Below, piece by piece: positions 44,495 through 53,618 of a DNA stretch of 64,000 bases. The stretch is from Candidatus Nitrosotenuis uzonensis (GTDB taxonomy: Archaea; Thermoproteota; Nitrososphaeria; Nitrososphaerales; Nitrosopumilaceae). The notes beneath the pieces were generated by a model. The model was not told the DNA's origin. It did no database searches and saw only the letters and a list, made by a program, of their open reading frames with translations. The stretch is from positions 124,001 to 188,000 of the forward strand of contig NZ_CBTY010000009.1 of NCBI RefSeq assembly GCF_000723185.1. The letters run 5' to 3'. The translations under genes and the position numbers were made by a program. The first letter of the stretch is position 1, and the number at the start of each line of letters is the position of its first letter.

Positions 44495-44863
44495 GTGAGC
44501 TCTGACAAGATTGCCAAGCTACAAGATCACAAATACATTAACTTGGAGACGTACAAGAAAAACGGGCAGGCAGTACGAACGCCAGTCTGGTTTGTAGTCT
44601 TTGATGAGCAGATATTCGTAATGACTACAAAGAATACCGGCAAAGTAAAGAGAATACGAAACAACCAAGACGTAAAGATAATGCCCTGCAGCATGAGAGG
44701 AGAACCAAAAGGAGAATGGGTTACTGCAAAAGCAAGATTTGCCAACGAGTCTGAAACTCAGAAGGCAATCCAGTTGCGTCACAAAAAGTACGGTTTTAGA
44801 GCAAAGCTTGTAGGCATGTTTGTAAAAAAGGACGAGCCAATAGTAATTGCAATCATGATCTGA
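44495..44863 (+). CDS. PPOX-class flavin/F420-dependent oxidoreductase
   Basis: The 122-aa split-barrel protein has KYINLETYKKNGQAVRTPVWF, MTTKNTGKVKRIRNNQDVKIM and a GEWVTAKARF strand, typical of the PPOX-class F420-dependent family. Thaumarchaeota make F420, so an F420 or flavin cofactor is plausible; the substrate is unknown. The start is GTG. The 3' end abuts the convergent winged-helix gene without a gap. Confidence 0.82.
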   Translation: MSSDKIAKLQDHKYINLETYKKNGQAVRTPVWFVVFDEQIFVMTTKNTGKVKRIRNNQDVKIMPCSMRGEPKGEWVTAKARFANESETQKAIQLRHKKYGFRAKLVGMFVKKDEPIVIAIMI

Positions 44864-45250
44864 CTACAGATATACTATTTTGCGGTTTAATTGTTGTTCT
44901 AGTTTTGCCAGAACCGCATCAAGTGCAAGTATGTTTGCCTCAAGATAGTTTGAAATGCAAAATAATGCACCATATTTTTGCCCCATCTTTGTTACTAGAT
45001 TGTTTTTTTCCAAGATGCAAAGATGGTGCTGAACTGCCTTGTAGTCAAGGCCCGTCTCAAGGGCAATATTGTTAGTATTCATAGGTCTTTTGCAGAGCAG
45101 TGTCAGAATTTGCAGCCGTGTAAAGCCTCCACGCGTGCCAGTAAATACGTAAAGCAACAGTCTTTGTGCATCGCGATCCGGTTTGCGAGAAGCCGAACCT
45201 GCCTTTTGTTTGATTGTCTCCTTGATTTCTACTAGCTTTTCCATGCTCAT
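44864..45250 (-). CDS. winged-helix transcriptional regulator
   Basis: The 128-aa protein has a central ArsR-like winged helix (RLQILTLLCKRPMNTNNIALETGLDYKAVQHHLCILEKNNLV, residues about 42-82) followed by a C-terminal helix that could dimerise. No metal-binding Cys pattern is obvious. It is divergent from the proteasome gene and convergent with the PPOX gene. Targets unknown. Confidence 0.78.
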   Translation of the reverse strand: MSMEKLVEIKETIKQKAGSASRKPDRDAQRLLLYVFTGTRGGFTRLQILTLLCKRPMNTNNIALETGLDYKAVQHHLCILEKNNLVTKMGQKYGALFCISNYLEANILALDAVLAKLEQQLNRKIVYL

Positions 45251-45369
45251 TTCCCGAACACGATCAAAAATGCCGCTCTCACTTAAAACACTATTTCCAA
45301 ATCTGCTCCAAATCCATGCCAGAGAGCCAACTAACGCTTAAATTGACAACTGGCGATGCTGTAATCATT

Positions 45370-46101
45370 ATGATGCCAGCACGCGGGTACGATATGACCC
45401 CTACAATGTATTCTCCTGATGGAAGAATATACCAAGTAGAGTATGCGATAGAGACTGTTAAAAGAGGAACTCTGGCAATTGGAATAAAGGCAAAAGATGG
45501 TGTAATTATGGCAGTTGAGGAGATACCTCGCAAATTGCAGGTTGCAGGTGTTACTCAAAAGATATTTCAGGTCGATGACCACATTGGCGTTGCCGCTGCA
45601 GGATACATCCCAGATGCACGCACGCAGGTGGACGATGCACGATCATTTTCTCAGAGTCACAAACTAATCTACGATATGCAAGTGGACGTTGAGACGGTAG
45701 CAAAGCACCTTGCGGACAAGTGCCACCAGTACACACAATATTCTGGTGTAAGGCCGTTTGGCGTATCGTTGATAATTGCTGGTGTGGACCAGCGTGGAAA
45801 TCTAGTATATGTGACAGATCCTAGCGGCACGTTTGTTTCATACGCAGCTGTTGCCATAGGCTCTGGCGCCGAAGATGTAAATGCATTTTTGGAGAAAAAC
45901 TACAAGGGCGAGATGTCAATTGACGATGCGGCAGCTCTTGCCATTGCGGCAATAGACCTAAAAGGAGAGTACAAGGACGAAACAAAACATATCAAGATGG
46001 CCAAGGTCACAAAAGAGAAGAAAATCTTGGAGAAAATATCCGATGCAGATATCGACAAGTACTCAAAGATGGCAAAACAAAAGTTTCCAAAGCAATCCTA
46101 A
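45370..46101 (+). CDS. psmA: proteasome alpha subunit
   Basis: The 243-aa outer-ring subunit of the 20S proteasome shows the alpha-type N-terminus GYDMTPTMYSPDGRIYQVEYA, IPDARTQVDDAR and YSGVRPFGVSLI. I chose ATG 45370 (an ATG follows at 45373) instead of an in-frame ATG 54 nt upstream. A TATA-like CTTAAATTG at about 45336-45344 sits 29 nt before it, and the upstream residues are not part of the family. Confidence 0.93.
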   Translation: MMPARGYDMTPTMYSPDGRIYQVEYAIETVKRGTLAIGIKAKDGVIMAVEEIPRKLQVAGVTQKIFQVDDHIGVAAAGYIPDARTQVDDARSFSQSHKLIYDMQVDVETVAKHLADKCHQYTQYSGVRPFGVSLIIAGVDQRGNLVYVTDPSGTFVSYAAVAIGSGAEDVNAFLEKNYKGEMSIDDAAALAIAAIDLKGEYKDETKHIKMAKVTKEKKILEKISDADIDKYSKMAKQKFPKQS

Positions 46102-46142
46102 ACCGCATTACTACAAATTATCCTAACTTGGTGTTCTTCTAA

Positions 46143-46832
46143 ATGGGTCTTGGAAGCTACTGGGGCGAGGTAATCGAAGTACTACGCCAGATAATCCCAG
46201 TATATGACAAGGTTAATTCATACATATCACTTGGAAAAGATATCGAGCACAGAAACCGTGGCATTAACGGAAGAGTCCATCCCGGTGATTCGATTCTAGA
46301 TGCAGGATCAGGTTTTGGCAACATGTCAAAGACTGCAGAAAGCATATGCGAAGGCAAGATAACAATCACACTATACGATCCGCTGGTTCCCATGTTAAAA
46401 AACACTGGTACCTTGTTTAAGACGACTCCCGACATGTCATGCGGCGTATTTGAGCACATCCCGTTCAGAGAAAACCAGTTTGATGCCGTCTTGTGCGGTT
46501 ATTCACTTCGTGACGCAATCAATTTGAAAATTGCCATATCAGAGATTCACCGTGTTTTAAAAAATGGCGGACGTTTTGTGATAGTTGACCTTGGCAAGCC
46601 GGACGGAGCAATTGCGCGCGCAGGTGTTACGTTCTACCTGAGGGCAATTCTTCCAATAATTGCGTTTGCAGTTGGAGGCAGGTTAGGCCTCAAGTTTGCC
46701 ACATTGTATGGCACTTACAAACGATGGCCCAAGAACAGCAAACTTGAAAAAATGCTACTCGAGAAATTTTCACGCGTCGAATTTGAAAAAGATCTTATGG
46801 GCGGCGCAATAATGGTCGCAGCTTACAAATGA
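46143..46832 (+). CDS. class I SAM methyltransferase, MenG/UbiE-like
   Basis: The 229-aa protein has the SAM-binding ILDAGSGFGNMSK, acidic loop TLYDP, and a UbiE-like opening (VYDKVNSYISLGKDIEHR) and C-terminal YGTYKRWP region. A role in the methylation of menaquinone is reasonable for a thaumarchaeon but not proven by sequence. Its stop overlaps the MFS gene by 4 nt (ATGA), so they are co-translated. Confidence 0.75.
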   Translation: MGLGSYWGEVIEVLRQIIPVYDKVNSYISLGKDIEHRNRGINGRVHPGDSILDAGSGFGNMSKTAESICEGKITITLYDPLVPMLKNTGTLFKTTPDMSCGVFEHIPFRENQFDAVLCGYSLRDAINLKIAISEIHRVLKNGGRFVIVDLGKPDGAIARAGVTFYLRAILPIIAFAVGGRLGLKFATLYGTYKRWPKNSKLEKMLLEKFSRVEFEKDLMGGAIMVAAYK

Positions 46833-47971
46833 ACCGAACGCTTGTACTGGTAAACGCCATCGGACTGCTCATAGGTATATCATATGGCATACACAATCCT
46901 ATCGTACCAATATTCGCAAAAAACGAGATAGGTGCATCATATGCAGAGCTTGGACTTATTGGACTTGCGAACTTTGTCCCATACATGTTCATACCAGTAC
47001 TGGTTGGAGTACTACTCAGCAAATTCAACAATGCAAGTCTACTCTCAATTGGAATAATAATAAACTCTGCAGCCACGATACTGCTGTCCTTCTCAAAAAC
47101 AGTTCCCGAGATAATGGCACTTCGTGCTATGACAGGTGTTGCGCATGCATTCTTTTGGCCGCCTTCAGAGTCTATCATATCCAACACTAGCACCCCTCAA
47201 TCTCGCGTAAAGAACATAGGTAGATTCACAGGCTTTTTCGTCTCGGGTTTTATGATAGGGCCACTTGCAGGAACTTTTCTTCTTGAAACCATGGACGTCA
47301 GCTACCGCATGCTGTTTCAAATTGCCACGTTCATCATGGCATCTGCAATCATATTTTCATTGCAAGCATCAAAGAACGGTCACCAAAAGTATGGAACGGC
47401 TTTTTCATTTTCCTCCATCAAACAGATCAAAAGGTTTCCCCATGTTATTGCAGTGCTCATATACTGTGCATCCTCATTTGGCATGATTCTGACAATATAT
47501 CCTGCATTCCTAAACGATCGTAGTATGTCTGCAACACAGATTGAGATACTCTACTTTGTCTTTGGTGCAGCACGAGTGATCACACTTGCGTTAACTGAGA
47601 GGCTGGCAAGGCACGCAGGCATGGTGCTAATTGCATCCACACTGTGTGTTTCTGCAGGACTGTTACTCTCATTTTATTCAAACTCGCTAGAAGAGTTTGC
47701 AGTGGCAATGCTGTTGATGGGATTTGGATTCAGCATAATATTTCCCATGACGTTGGAGCTTATCCTAAAAAAGACCCAGAAAGAGTCTTCTGGTGCCATC
47801 ATAGGTGCATATGAGACAATATTTGGCATAGGCTGGGCGGCGGGGCCTCTTGCAGCAGGCATGATCTCAGAGTTTTCAGGTAATGCGGTACCATATTTTG
47901 TGTTTTTTGTGTTTGGCATAGGCATAACCGCCCTTAATGCAGTACGAAAGAGTGTAATTGATGCTGCGTGA
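46829..47971 (+). CDS. major facilitator superfamily transporter
   Basis: The 380-aa membrane protein has about 12 predicted helices. The N-terminal half contains RAMTGVAHAFFWPPSES and the middle KNIGRFTGFFVSGFMIGPLAG, typical of drug/sugar-type MFS proteins. Substrate unknown. It is translationally coupled to the methyltransferase and convergent with a surface-protein gene, with stops directly adjacent. Confidence 0.82.
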   Translation: MNRTLVLVNAIGLLIGISYGIHNPIVPIFAKNEIGASYAELGLIGLANFVPYMFIPVLVGVLLSKFNNASLLSIGIIINSAATILLSFSKTVPEIMALRAMTGVAHAFFWPPSESIISNTSTPQSRVKNIGRFTGFFVSGFMIGPLAGTFLLETMDVSYRMLFQIATFIMASAIIFSLQASKNGHQKYGTAFSFSSIKQIKRFPHVIAVLIYCASSFGMILTIYPAFLNDRSMSATQIEILYFVFGAARVITLALTERLARHAGMVLIASTLCVSAGLLLSFYSNSLEEFAVAMLLMGFGFSIIFPMTLELILKKTQKESSGAIIGAYETIFGIGWAAGPLAAGMISEFSGNAVPYFVFFVFGIGITALNAVRKSVIDAA

Positions 47972-49396
47972 TCAGAATAGTTTTCTTATTTTGAGAATTA
48001 TGAGTGCGGGCACTACAAAATACATTCCCACATTCAACAGTACTAATCCTATACCATATCCCAGAATGCTTGCTTCTGAATCGGTTTCAACATAATTTAG
48101 GATCGAGAGTGTCGAAAGGAGTGGCACTGATGCAATCTTGACAGTTTCTTTGAATGCTGGGTTTTGTCGCTCCCAATCAGCTATTGTCGGACTAAATGAA
48201 TAGTATAACAGATTGAATCCTTCCAAAAAGGTACTCCCAGATCTGGTGCCAATTAGTACGTTGTCACGAACTTCTCGCAGTCGTTGTACTTGTGGTGCAA
48301 GCTCTGTTCCGTATGCAGCTGTTGCGATAAGACAGCCTCCGCCTTTTTTCTGCTCGTCCAATACGCAAATTCCATTTTCAAGATGAGTGCCAGGTCCGCA
48401 TGATGAAGGTTCAGGTGCAGGTTCCGGTTCTGTAATCTTTAAGACTTGGTATATTGTCTGCCCTGGAAAGTTCCTGTCAAACCATTCTTTGTATGCAGGC
48501 TCGTTGGTGTATCTATCAACATAATACTGTGGATCTTTGTTAGGATCTGGAAATCCGGGTATGTGGGTGGTTATCACCTCTCTTTTAGAAGGGTCTGGTA
48601 ACCCTACCACCTCATAGATTGTCTGCCCTGGAAAGTTCCTGTCAAACCATTCTTTGTATGCAGGCTCGTTGGTGTATCTATCAACATAATACTGTGGATC
48701 TTTGTTAGGATCTGGAAATCCGGGTATGTGGGTGGTTTTTGGTTTTGGTTCGGATTGGGTGATAACACAGACGCCGTTCTCAAGGTGGGTGCCAGGTCCG
48801 CACGTAGGTGTTTGGGGAGGAGTGGGCTCCTGAGTGGGCTGTTGTGTTGGCTGGGTAGGTTGTGTGGGCTGTGTCGGTTGTTGTGTTGGCTGGGTAGGTT
48901 GTGTAGGTTGTTGTGTCGGCTGGGTAGGTTGTGTGGGCTGTGTCGGTTGTTGTGTTGACTGCGATTGTTGATTCAAAATATCTGCAGCCGATGGGGACAC
49001 CGGTGAACCATCAAGTGAAAAGTCAAAGATTGTCCACTTTCCCTTATAGAGTGGTTCATCATCGTAAATCACAGTTGCATTGTATATTCCCTTTCCCTGC
49101 TTGGCAGAGTTTTCCGCGAACTTGCCTTTGGTAGTATCAAGAGGGGTAACTATAATCGCAGAATCAAAATCCGTCCTGCCTCCTGTTAGGGCCACAAACT
49201 CTCCTTTTGGCCCATAGATCTTAATTGAGATCATCTTGCCTGCGTGGTTGGCATCTGCCTTACCAGAAAATACTATCTTATCACCTTTTTTGTAAGATGT
49301 CTTGTCAGTTGAGAATTCCACTACAACAGCATAGGCTGGTAAAACAGCTATCGAAACGGCGATAAGTATTAGCAACACAGCAAGCAATGTCTTCAA
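47972..49396 (-). CDS. large secreted surface protein with Pro-Thr-Gln tract and duplicated module
   Basis: The 474-aa protein has a signal peptide (residues 1-22) and an Ig-like domain (STDKTSYKKGD ... GPKGEF). A low-complexity Pro-Thr-Gln tract covers about residues 147-190. A CGPGTHLENGVCV module and two copies of a ~40-residue unit (HIPGFPDPNKDPQYYVDRYT ...) follow, then a second CGPGTHLENGICV. The C-terminal part opens with CLIATAAYGTELAPQV, a CFI-box-like motif, and ends in membrane helices (LLNVGMYFVVPALIILKI). It is probably anchored in the membrane and exposed outside. Function unknown. Confidence 0.8.
   Translation of the reverse strand: MKTLLAVLLILIAVSIAVLPAYAVVVEFSTDKTSYKKGDKIVFSGKADANHAGKMISIKIYGPKGEFVALTGGRTDFDSAIIVTPLDTTKGKFAENSAKQGKGIYNATVIYDDEPLYKGKWTIFDFSLDGSPVSPSAADILNQQSQSTQQPTQPTQPTQPTQQPTQPTQPTQQPTQPTQPTQPTQQPTQEPTPPQTPTCGPGTHLENGVCVITQSEPKPKTTHIPGFPDPNKDPQYYVDRYTNEPAYKEWFDRNFPGQTIYEVVGLPDPSKREVITTHIPGFPDPNKDPQYYVDRYTNEPAYKEWFDRNFPGQTIYQVLKITEPEPAPEPSSCGPGTHLENGICVLDEQKKGGGCLIATAAYGTELAPQVQRLREVRDNVLIGTRSGSTFLEGFNLLYYSFSPTIADWERQNPAFKETVKIASVPLLSTLSILNYVETDSEASILGYGIGLVLLNVGMYFVVPALIILKIRKLF
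48453..48572. repeat. 120-bp perfect direct repeat, copy 1
   Basis: This is identical base for base with 48618-48737. Both encode the HIPGFPDPNKDPQYYVDRYT-type unit of the surface protein. Lack of even synonymous changes indicates a very recent duplication or ongoing gene conversion. Confidence 0.9.
48618..48737. repeat. 120-bp perfect direct repeat, copy 2
   Basis: This is the partner of 48453-48572, with a period of 165 bp (55 codons, in frame). The 45-bp spacer encodes a different sequence (VVGLPDPSKREVI). Confidence 0.9.
48833..48957. repeat. Pro-Thr-Gln coding microsatellite
   Basis: Degenerate 9-15 bp units encode QPTQ/PTQ repeats in the surface protein, including near-exact longer blocks. 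Such tracts commonly vary in copy number between strains and form an extended linker. Confidence 0.75.
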
Positions 49397-49492
49397 TTCT
49401 TACCTAGAATACAGGCATGCCTTTAATGCTTTAAGTAGATTGTGTAGAATTGTGTAGTGAATACTAGATAGATGTAGACATATTCTACGAAG

Positions 49493-49503
49493 CTTTATTT
49501 TTA
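49493..49503 (+). promoter_or_regulatory. TATA-like box of tatA
   Basis: CTTTATTTTTA is centred 25 nt before the tatA ATG at 49523, in keeping with a leaderless transcript. Confidence 0.45.
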
Positions 49504-49522
49504 GTGAGGCGTAAATCCACCC

Positions 49523-49867
49523 ATGCTAGAATATTCGCTGAACATACTCGGCAGCGAATGGATCATAATCATATTTGTAGGCCTGCTTGCCCTTCTTGGA
49601 ACCAACCGACTTCCAGATGTAACGCGCAAGCTGGGAAAAGCAGTAGGCCAGTACAACAAGACAAAAAACGAAATACAAAGTCAGCTAGGCAGTGCAGTTA
49701 ATGCCAACTTGAACATAACCGCACCAGTTCAAAATGAGAGGCAAAAGATGGAATTTATTGCAAAATCATTAGGGATTGATTTTTCTGTTATGACCAATGA
49801 TGAACTCAGAAAAGCCATTGCAGACAAGATGGCAGCTCAAAGCAACGATGTAGTTTCAAAGGACTGA
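49523..49867 (+). CDS. tatA: TatA-type twin-arginine translocase subunit
   Basis: The 114-aa protein has one N-terminal membrane helix (WIIIIFVGLLALLGTNRLPD) followed by an amphipathic helix (VTRKLGKAVGQYNKTK), the TatA/B layout that forms the pore for folded exported proteins. The C-terminal part is polar. The window has many exported copper proteins that could use it. No tatC is in the window. The DNA methyltransferase starts 5 nt downstream. Confidence 0.85.
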   Translation: MLEYSLNILGSEWIIIIFVGLLALLGTNRLPDVTRKLGKAVGQYNKTKNEIQSQLGSAVNANLNITAPVQNERQKMEFIAKSLGIDFSVMTNDELRKAIADKMAAQSNDVVSKD

Positions 49868-49872
49868 AATTT

Positions 49873-50643
49873 TTGGTAAAAATAGCAAACAATAGGATAT
49901 ACAATATGGACTGCATAGATGGAATGCAATCGATTCCTGCAAATACAATAGATTTGATTGTAACCGACCCACCTTTTGCAATTGAGTTTAAAGCTACAAA
50001 GCAGAACTATAACAGGACCGCCTCGCGAGTTATGCAGGGATATAACGAGATAAAACAGAAAGATTACTACAATTTCACAGTAAGATGGATGGAGCAAGCA
50101 TTTAGAATCACAAAAGAATCTGGCAGCATGTATGTATTTTCCGGCTGGAACAATCTTAAAGACATATTGAATGCACTTGACGATGTAGGATTCACCACAA
50201 TAAACCACATAATATGGAAGTACCAGTTTGGAGTCGTCACATCTAAAAAATTTGTTACCTCGCATTACCATTGCATCTATGTTTGCAAAAATCCAAAAAA
50301 ACGCAGGTTCTATCCGTATTCTAGGTTTGCAAAGAATCAAAAAACACCCGAAGGGCGCAGCCTACATTACAAGGACAAAGAAGACGTCTGGGATATAAAG
50401 CGAGAGTATTGGACGGGTGATAAGAAAACTCCCACCAAACTGCCTGCAGAACTAGTCAGGAAGATTCTAGAGTATTCAAGCAAGAAAGGTGATGTCGTAT
50501 TTGATCCGTTTTTAGGTTCCGGACAGGTAGCCATGATAAGTAAGATGATGGGAAGAAACTACCTAGGATTTGAAATTGTAAAAAAATATCACGACTTTGC
50601 AAGAAAACGGCTTGAGAACAACCTTTATCGCGTAAAAGCCTAA
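49873..50643 (+). CDS. orphan DNA methyltransferase, beta class (N6-A or N4-C)
   Basis: The 256-aa enzyme has motif IV DPPFAIEF (about residues 35-42) before the SAM motif DPFLGSGQVA (about 213-222), the beta-class order. The region between holds a small recognition domain. No restriction endonuclease is adjacent, so it is probably solitary and could mark the genome for regulation or protect against a nuclease. The recognition site cannot be read. The start is TTG, 5 nt after tatA. Confidence 0.85.
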   Translation: MVKIANNRIYNMDCIDGMQSIPANTIDLIVTDPPFAIEFKATKQNYNRTASRVMQGYNEIKQKDYYNFTVRWMEQAFRITKESGSMYVFSGWNNLKDILNALDDVGFTTINHIIWKYQFGVVTSKKFVTSHYHCIYVCKNPKKRRFYPYSRFAKNQKTPEGRSLHYKDKEDVWDIKREYWTGDKKTPTKLPAELVRKILEYSSKKGDVVFDPFLGSGQVAMISKMMGRNYLGFEIVKKYHDFARKRLENNLYRVKA

Positions 50644-50689
50644 AGACAAAAAGGACGGATTTGGACTTGCGTCCCAATTCCGTATGATT

Positions 50690-50896
50690 CTATCTGTATT
50701 CCATCTTGCCTTTGATGCGCTTTACCTCGGCCATCTCATCTTTGAGATGTTTGGCAAGCAGCCTTTCAGATTCTTTTTTGTGCTTCCAATAAGCATTAAG
50801 AACTGATTGTCTGCTTTTTGCGCGCTTTAGGGCTGTCTGGTATTTTCTGTGAATTGCAGCTACGCCTCGTACATAGCTACCGGCGCTACTTCCCAT
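50690..50896 (-). CDS. small basic helical protein of unknown function
   Basis: The 68-aa Lys/Arg-rich protein (MGSSAGSYVRGVAAIHRKYQ ... KRIKGKMEYR) is predicted to be almost all helix. It has an ATG start and normal codon use. It lies between the methyltransferase and the helicase on the opposite strand. I recognise no family; a nucleic-acid or ribosome-associated role is only a guess from charge. Confidence 0.55.
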   Translation of the reverse strand: MGSSAGSYVRGVAAIHRKYQTALKRAKSRQSVLNAYWKHKKESERLLAKHLKDEMAEVKRIKGKMEYR

Positions 50897-51073
50897 GGTC
50901 TATAAGAACAAATTCTGATAGATAACTAGGACGAGTTTATCATATTATCATAATTACTGAGTTAAGGTTGACTAGATCTACCAGGTATGACACAGTACAG
51001 GTGCACAATCTTCCGTATATGCCCAGTACCACCAAACAATATATCCATACCACACCTAAAAGAGACGAGATAG

Positions 51074-53584
51074 TTGAGGTATTCCTGTCCCAGATGCAAT
51101 ACGGCCATCCAGATACAAAAAACATTCAATAAAAAATTCATGATTACCTGCTCTGGTTGCTCGCTCCAAGACATCATAGAATATACAAAAAACCCTGATG
51201 AGATATACCTAGAATTTCTTGCAAGATACGATCATGGAGAAACCCCCAACAAAAGACAGCTAAACTCAGACCTTAAGAACGCTGGCATCATACGAGACAG
51301 AAAAGAAGTCGACAATATGATCGGCTCTTTTGTTCCAGAACAGATAACAAAAGAAGTCTTGTTTTCAGACAAGGATTACATATCATACTATACCCAGATA
51401 AAATCGCCTGAGCCAGAAGTGGGTGCTGCAATTGACGAATTCGGCCTTGATGACGGCATTATAAAATATCTGACAGAAAAGAAGATTTCCTATTTTTACA
51501 GATTCCAGGAGGACTCTATAAAGGAGATAATGTTTGGGAAAAACATTGTAATTACTGCTCCTACTGCGTCCGGCAAAACAGAAGCTTTTACCATTCCAGT
51601 AATACAAAAAATAGTTAATAAGAGACAGTCAAGTGGCATCCAGGCAATATTTGTGTATCCCACTAAATCCCTTGCACGCGACCAACTTCCAAAGATTCAG
51701 GAGATGGCAAAAAGTGCTGGAATCAGGGCCGAAGTGTTTGACGGAGACACAAAGCAAAAAGATAGGATAGAAATTATTGACAATCCTCCCCAGATAATAG
51801 TGACAAACTTTGATGTGTTGCACTACCATCTGATGTACAGAACAAAGTTTGCATCATTGCTCGCAACCGTGAGATTTCTGATAGTGGATGAGGCTCATGT
51901 TTATTCGGGGATATTTGGCTCAAACGCCCACTATATCATAAAGAGACTCAAGCGCGTATGCAAAAAGATCCAATTTGTAGCATCATCGGCCACACTAGAC
52001 AATGCAAAGGAATTCTGCGAAAAACTGTTTGGGGAGAACATGACACAAATTACAGGCACCGGCAAGAAAGGAGAGACGGATTTTGTCATGATATTTCCGT
52101 CACTTCGGACTCAGAGAACATTGATGGTCGAACTATTAGAAAAGCTCACAGTAAAGAAACACAAGACAATGGTATTTAGCAACTCACATCTAAACGCCGA
52201 GCTTGTCGCAATACAGGCAAAAAAGAAAAAAATCAATATCAAAGTACACCGTGCAGGATTGATGGCAAATTATAGAAGCTTTGTCGAAAAAGCATTCAAG
52301 GAAGACAAGATATCTGCAGTTTCTTGTACTCCCACACTCGAGCTTGGAATAGATATCGGAAATGTCGATGGTGTGATTTCATCAACGATTCCAGTTAACA
52401 GACTGATGCAGAGAATAGGGCGGGCTGCAAGAAAGGGGCAACGAGGATTTGCATTTTTAGCGCTTGGGAACGATCCAATCTCACAATATTACAAAAACCA
52501 TCCAGAGGATTATTTTGAGGATGTGGAAAAAACATACATTGATCCCATGAATCCGTTTGTAGAAGAATTTCATGTGCTTGCCATGGCTTGCGATAAACCT
52601 ATTGCCATGCATGAAATGCCAGAGCATTCGGACACAATACGCAGACATCTTGAGGCAGGAAAACTTTTCCTGCAAGAGAACAGATACACGCCCAACTATG
52701 CCGCAATAAAGCAGATTCAGGGAGAATACAGCATAAGGGGAATAGGCAGGTCTATTGACATCTATCATGGTGAAAAAAAGATTGGTGAAAGGGTTCTTCC
52801 AATGGCACTGGAGGAGCTGCATCAATCAGCAATCTACTTTCTGGCAGGTGTGCGCTACAGGGTAGTCGAATTTGACTATCCAAATAAGCAATATGCCAAG
52901 CTTGCTATACTCCCAAAAAACTACCCGTATTATACCAAGGCGCTAACTGAGGAATGGCCTACAATAGAGACTATTTACGAGAAAAGAAGAGTGTTCGGGA
53001 TTGAAACGTGTTTTTGCAAACTTCACATACAAAAGCGCGTCTACGGTTATGCCAACATCGAGCTTGGCCAAGAAGTAACACAGGGGCAGAAAATTCTACT
53101 AGAGAATCCTCTAGAATATGACTTTGTTACAAAGGGAATAGCAATCCATGTTCCAAGGCCGCAGGACCAGATTCAGAGCTCAGAGAATCCCGAATATACC
53201 GAGGCCAGTGGCTACCATGCCACAGAACATGTCATAATAGAGGGAAGTAACATGGTAACTGGAGGCGTCTCACAAGATCTTGGCGGTATATCGCTTGGCA
53301 CATCAGGTCTTATCTTCATATATGATGGGGCAATAGGAGGCAATGGCGCAAGTAAGGCACTCTACGACAGACTGGAGAAGGCATTTGAGCGAAGCCTTTT
53401 CATAGTCAAGGAATGTCCGTGTACTGGCGAATCAGGATGCCCACGATGCACGTTCTCGTACAGATGTGGAAACAATAATGAGTTTTTGCACAAGAAAGCA
53501 TCTCTTGAGATACTGCAGAGAATAAACAATGGTGAGAGAATAGACATGATAGAGCCTGCAGAAGGGGATCGACCACTAGTATAG
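51074..53584 (+). CDS. DEAD/DEAH-box helicase with C-terminal DUF1998
   Basis: The 836-aa superfamily 2 helicase has two CxxC pairs at the N-terminus (SCPRC, TCSGC: a zinc ribbon), Walker A APTASGKTEA (near residue 160), DEAHVYSG, SSATLDNAKEF, and the motif VI RIGRAARKGQRG. The C-terminus has four Cys (CPCTGESGCPRCTFSYRCG), the DUF1998 metal site. This is the layout of MrfA/Hrq1-type repair helicases, implicated in repair of crosslinks in other organisms. The start is TTG at 51074, placed before the first CxxC. Confidence 0.87.
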   Translation: MRYSCPRCNTAIQIQKTFNKKFMITCSGCSLQDIIEYTKNPDEIYLEFLARYDHGETPNKRQLNSDLKNAGIIRDRKEVDNMIGSFVPEQITKEVLFSDKDYISYYTQIKSPEPEVGAAIDEFGLDDGIIKYLTEKKISYFYRFQEDSIKEIMFGKNIVITAPTASGKTEAFTIPVIQKIVNKRQSSGIQAIFVYPTKSLARDQLPKIQEMAKSAGIRAEVFDGDTKQKDRIEIIDNPPQIIVTNFDVLHYHLMYRTKFASLLATVRFLIVDEAHVYSGIFGSNAHYIIKRLKRVCKKIQFVASSATLDNAKEFCEKLFGENMTQITGTGKKGETDFVMIFPSLRTQRTLMVELLEKLTVKKHKTMVFSNSHLNAELVAIQAKKKKINIKVHRAGLMANYRSFVEKAFKEDKISAVSCTPTLELGIDIGNVDGVISSTIPVNRLMQRIGRAARKGQRGFAFLALGNDPISQYYKNHPEDYFEDVEKTYIDPMNPFVEEFHVLAMACDKPIAMHEMPEHSDTIRRHLEAGKLFLQENRYTPNYAAIKQIQGEYSIRGIGRSIDIYHGEKKIGERVLPMALEELHQSAIYFLAGVRYRVVEFDYPNKQYAKLAILPKNYPYYTKALTEEWPTIETIYEKRRVFGIETCFCKLHIQKRVYGYANIELGQEVTQGQKILLENPLEYDFVTKGIAIHVPRPQDQIQSSENPEYTEASGYHATEHVIIEGSNMVTGGVSQDLGGISLGTSGLIFIYDGAIGGNGASKALYDRLEKAFERSLFIVKECPCTGESGCPRCTFSYRCGNNNEFLHKKASLEILQRINNGERIDMIEPAEGDRPLV

Positions 53585-53618
53585 CAGAATTTAATTAATA
53601 ACAGAACCGCATTAAAAT

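Noticed and set aside
48728-49134. Plus-strand Leu/Gly-rich frames opposite the Pro-Thr-Gln tract
   Set aside because: They are antisense readings of the repeat tract of the surface protein and have no independent support.
49873-53584. DISARM defence system
   Set aside because: DUF1998 is fused to the helicase as in repair enzymes, there is no PLD nuclease, and the methyltransferase is small and linked to tatA.
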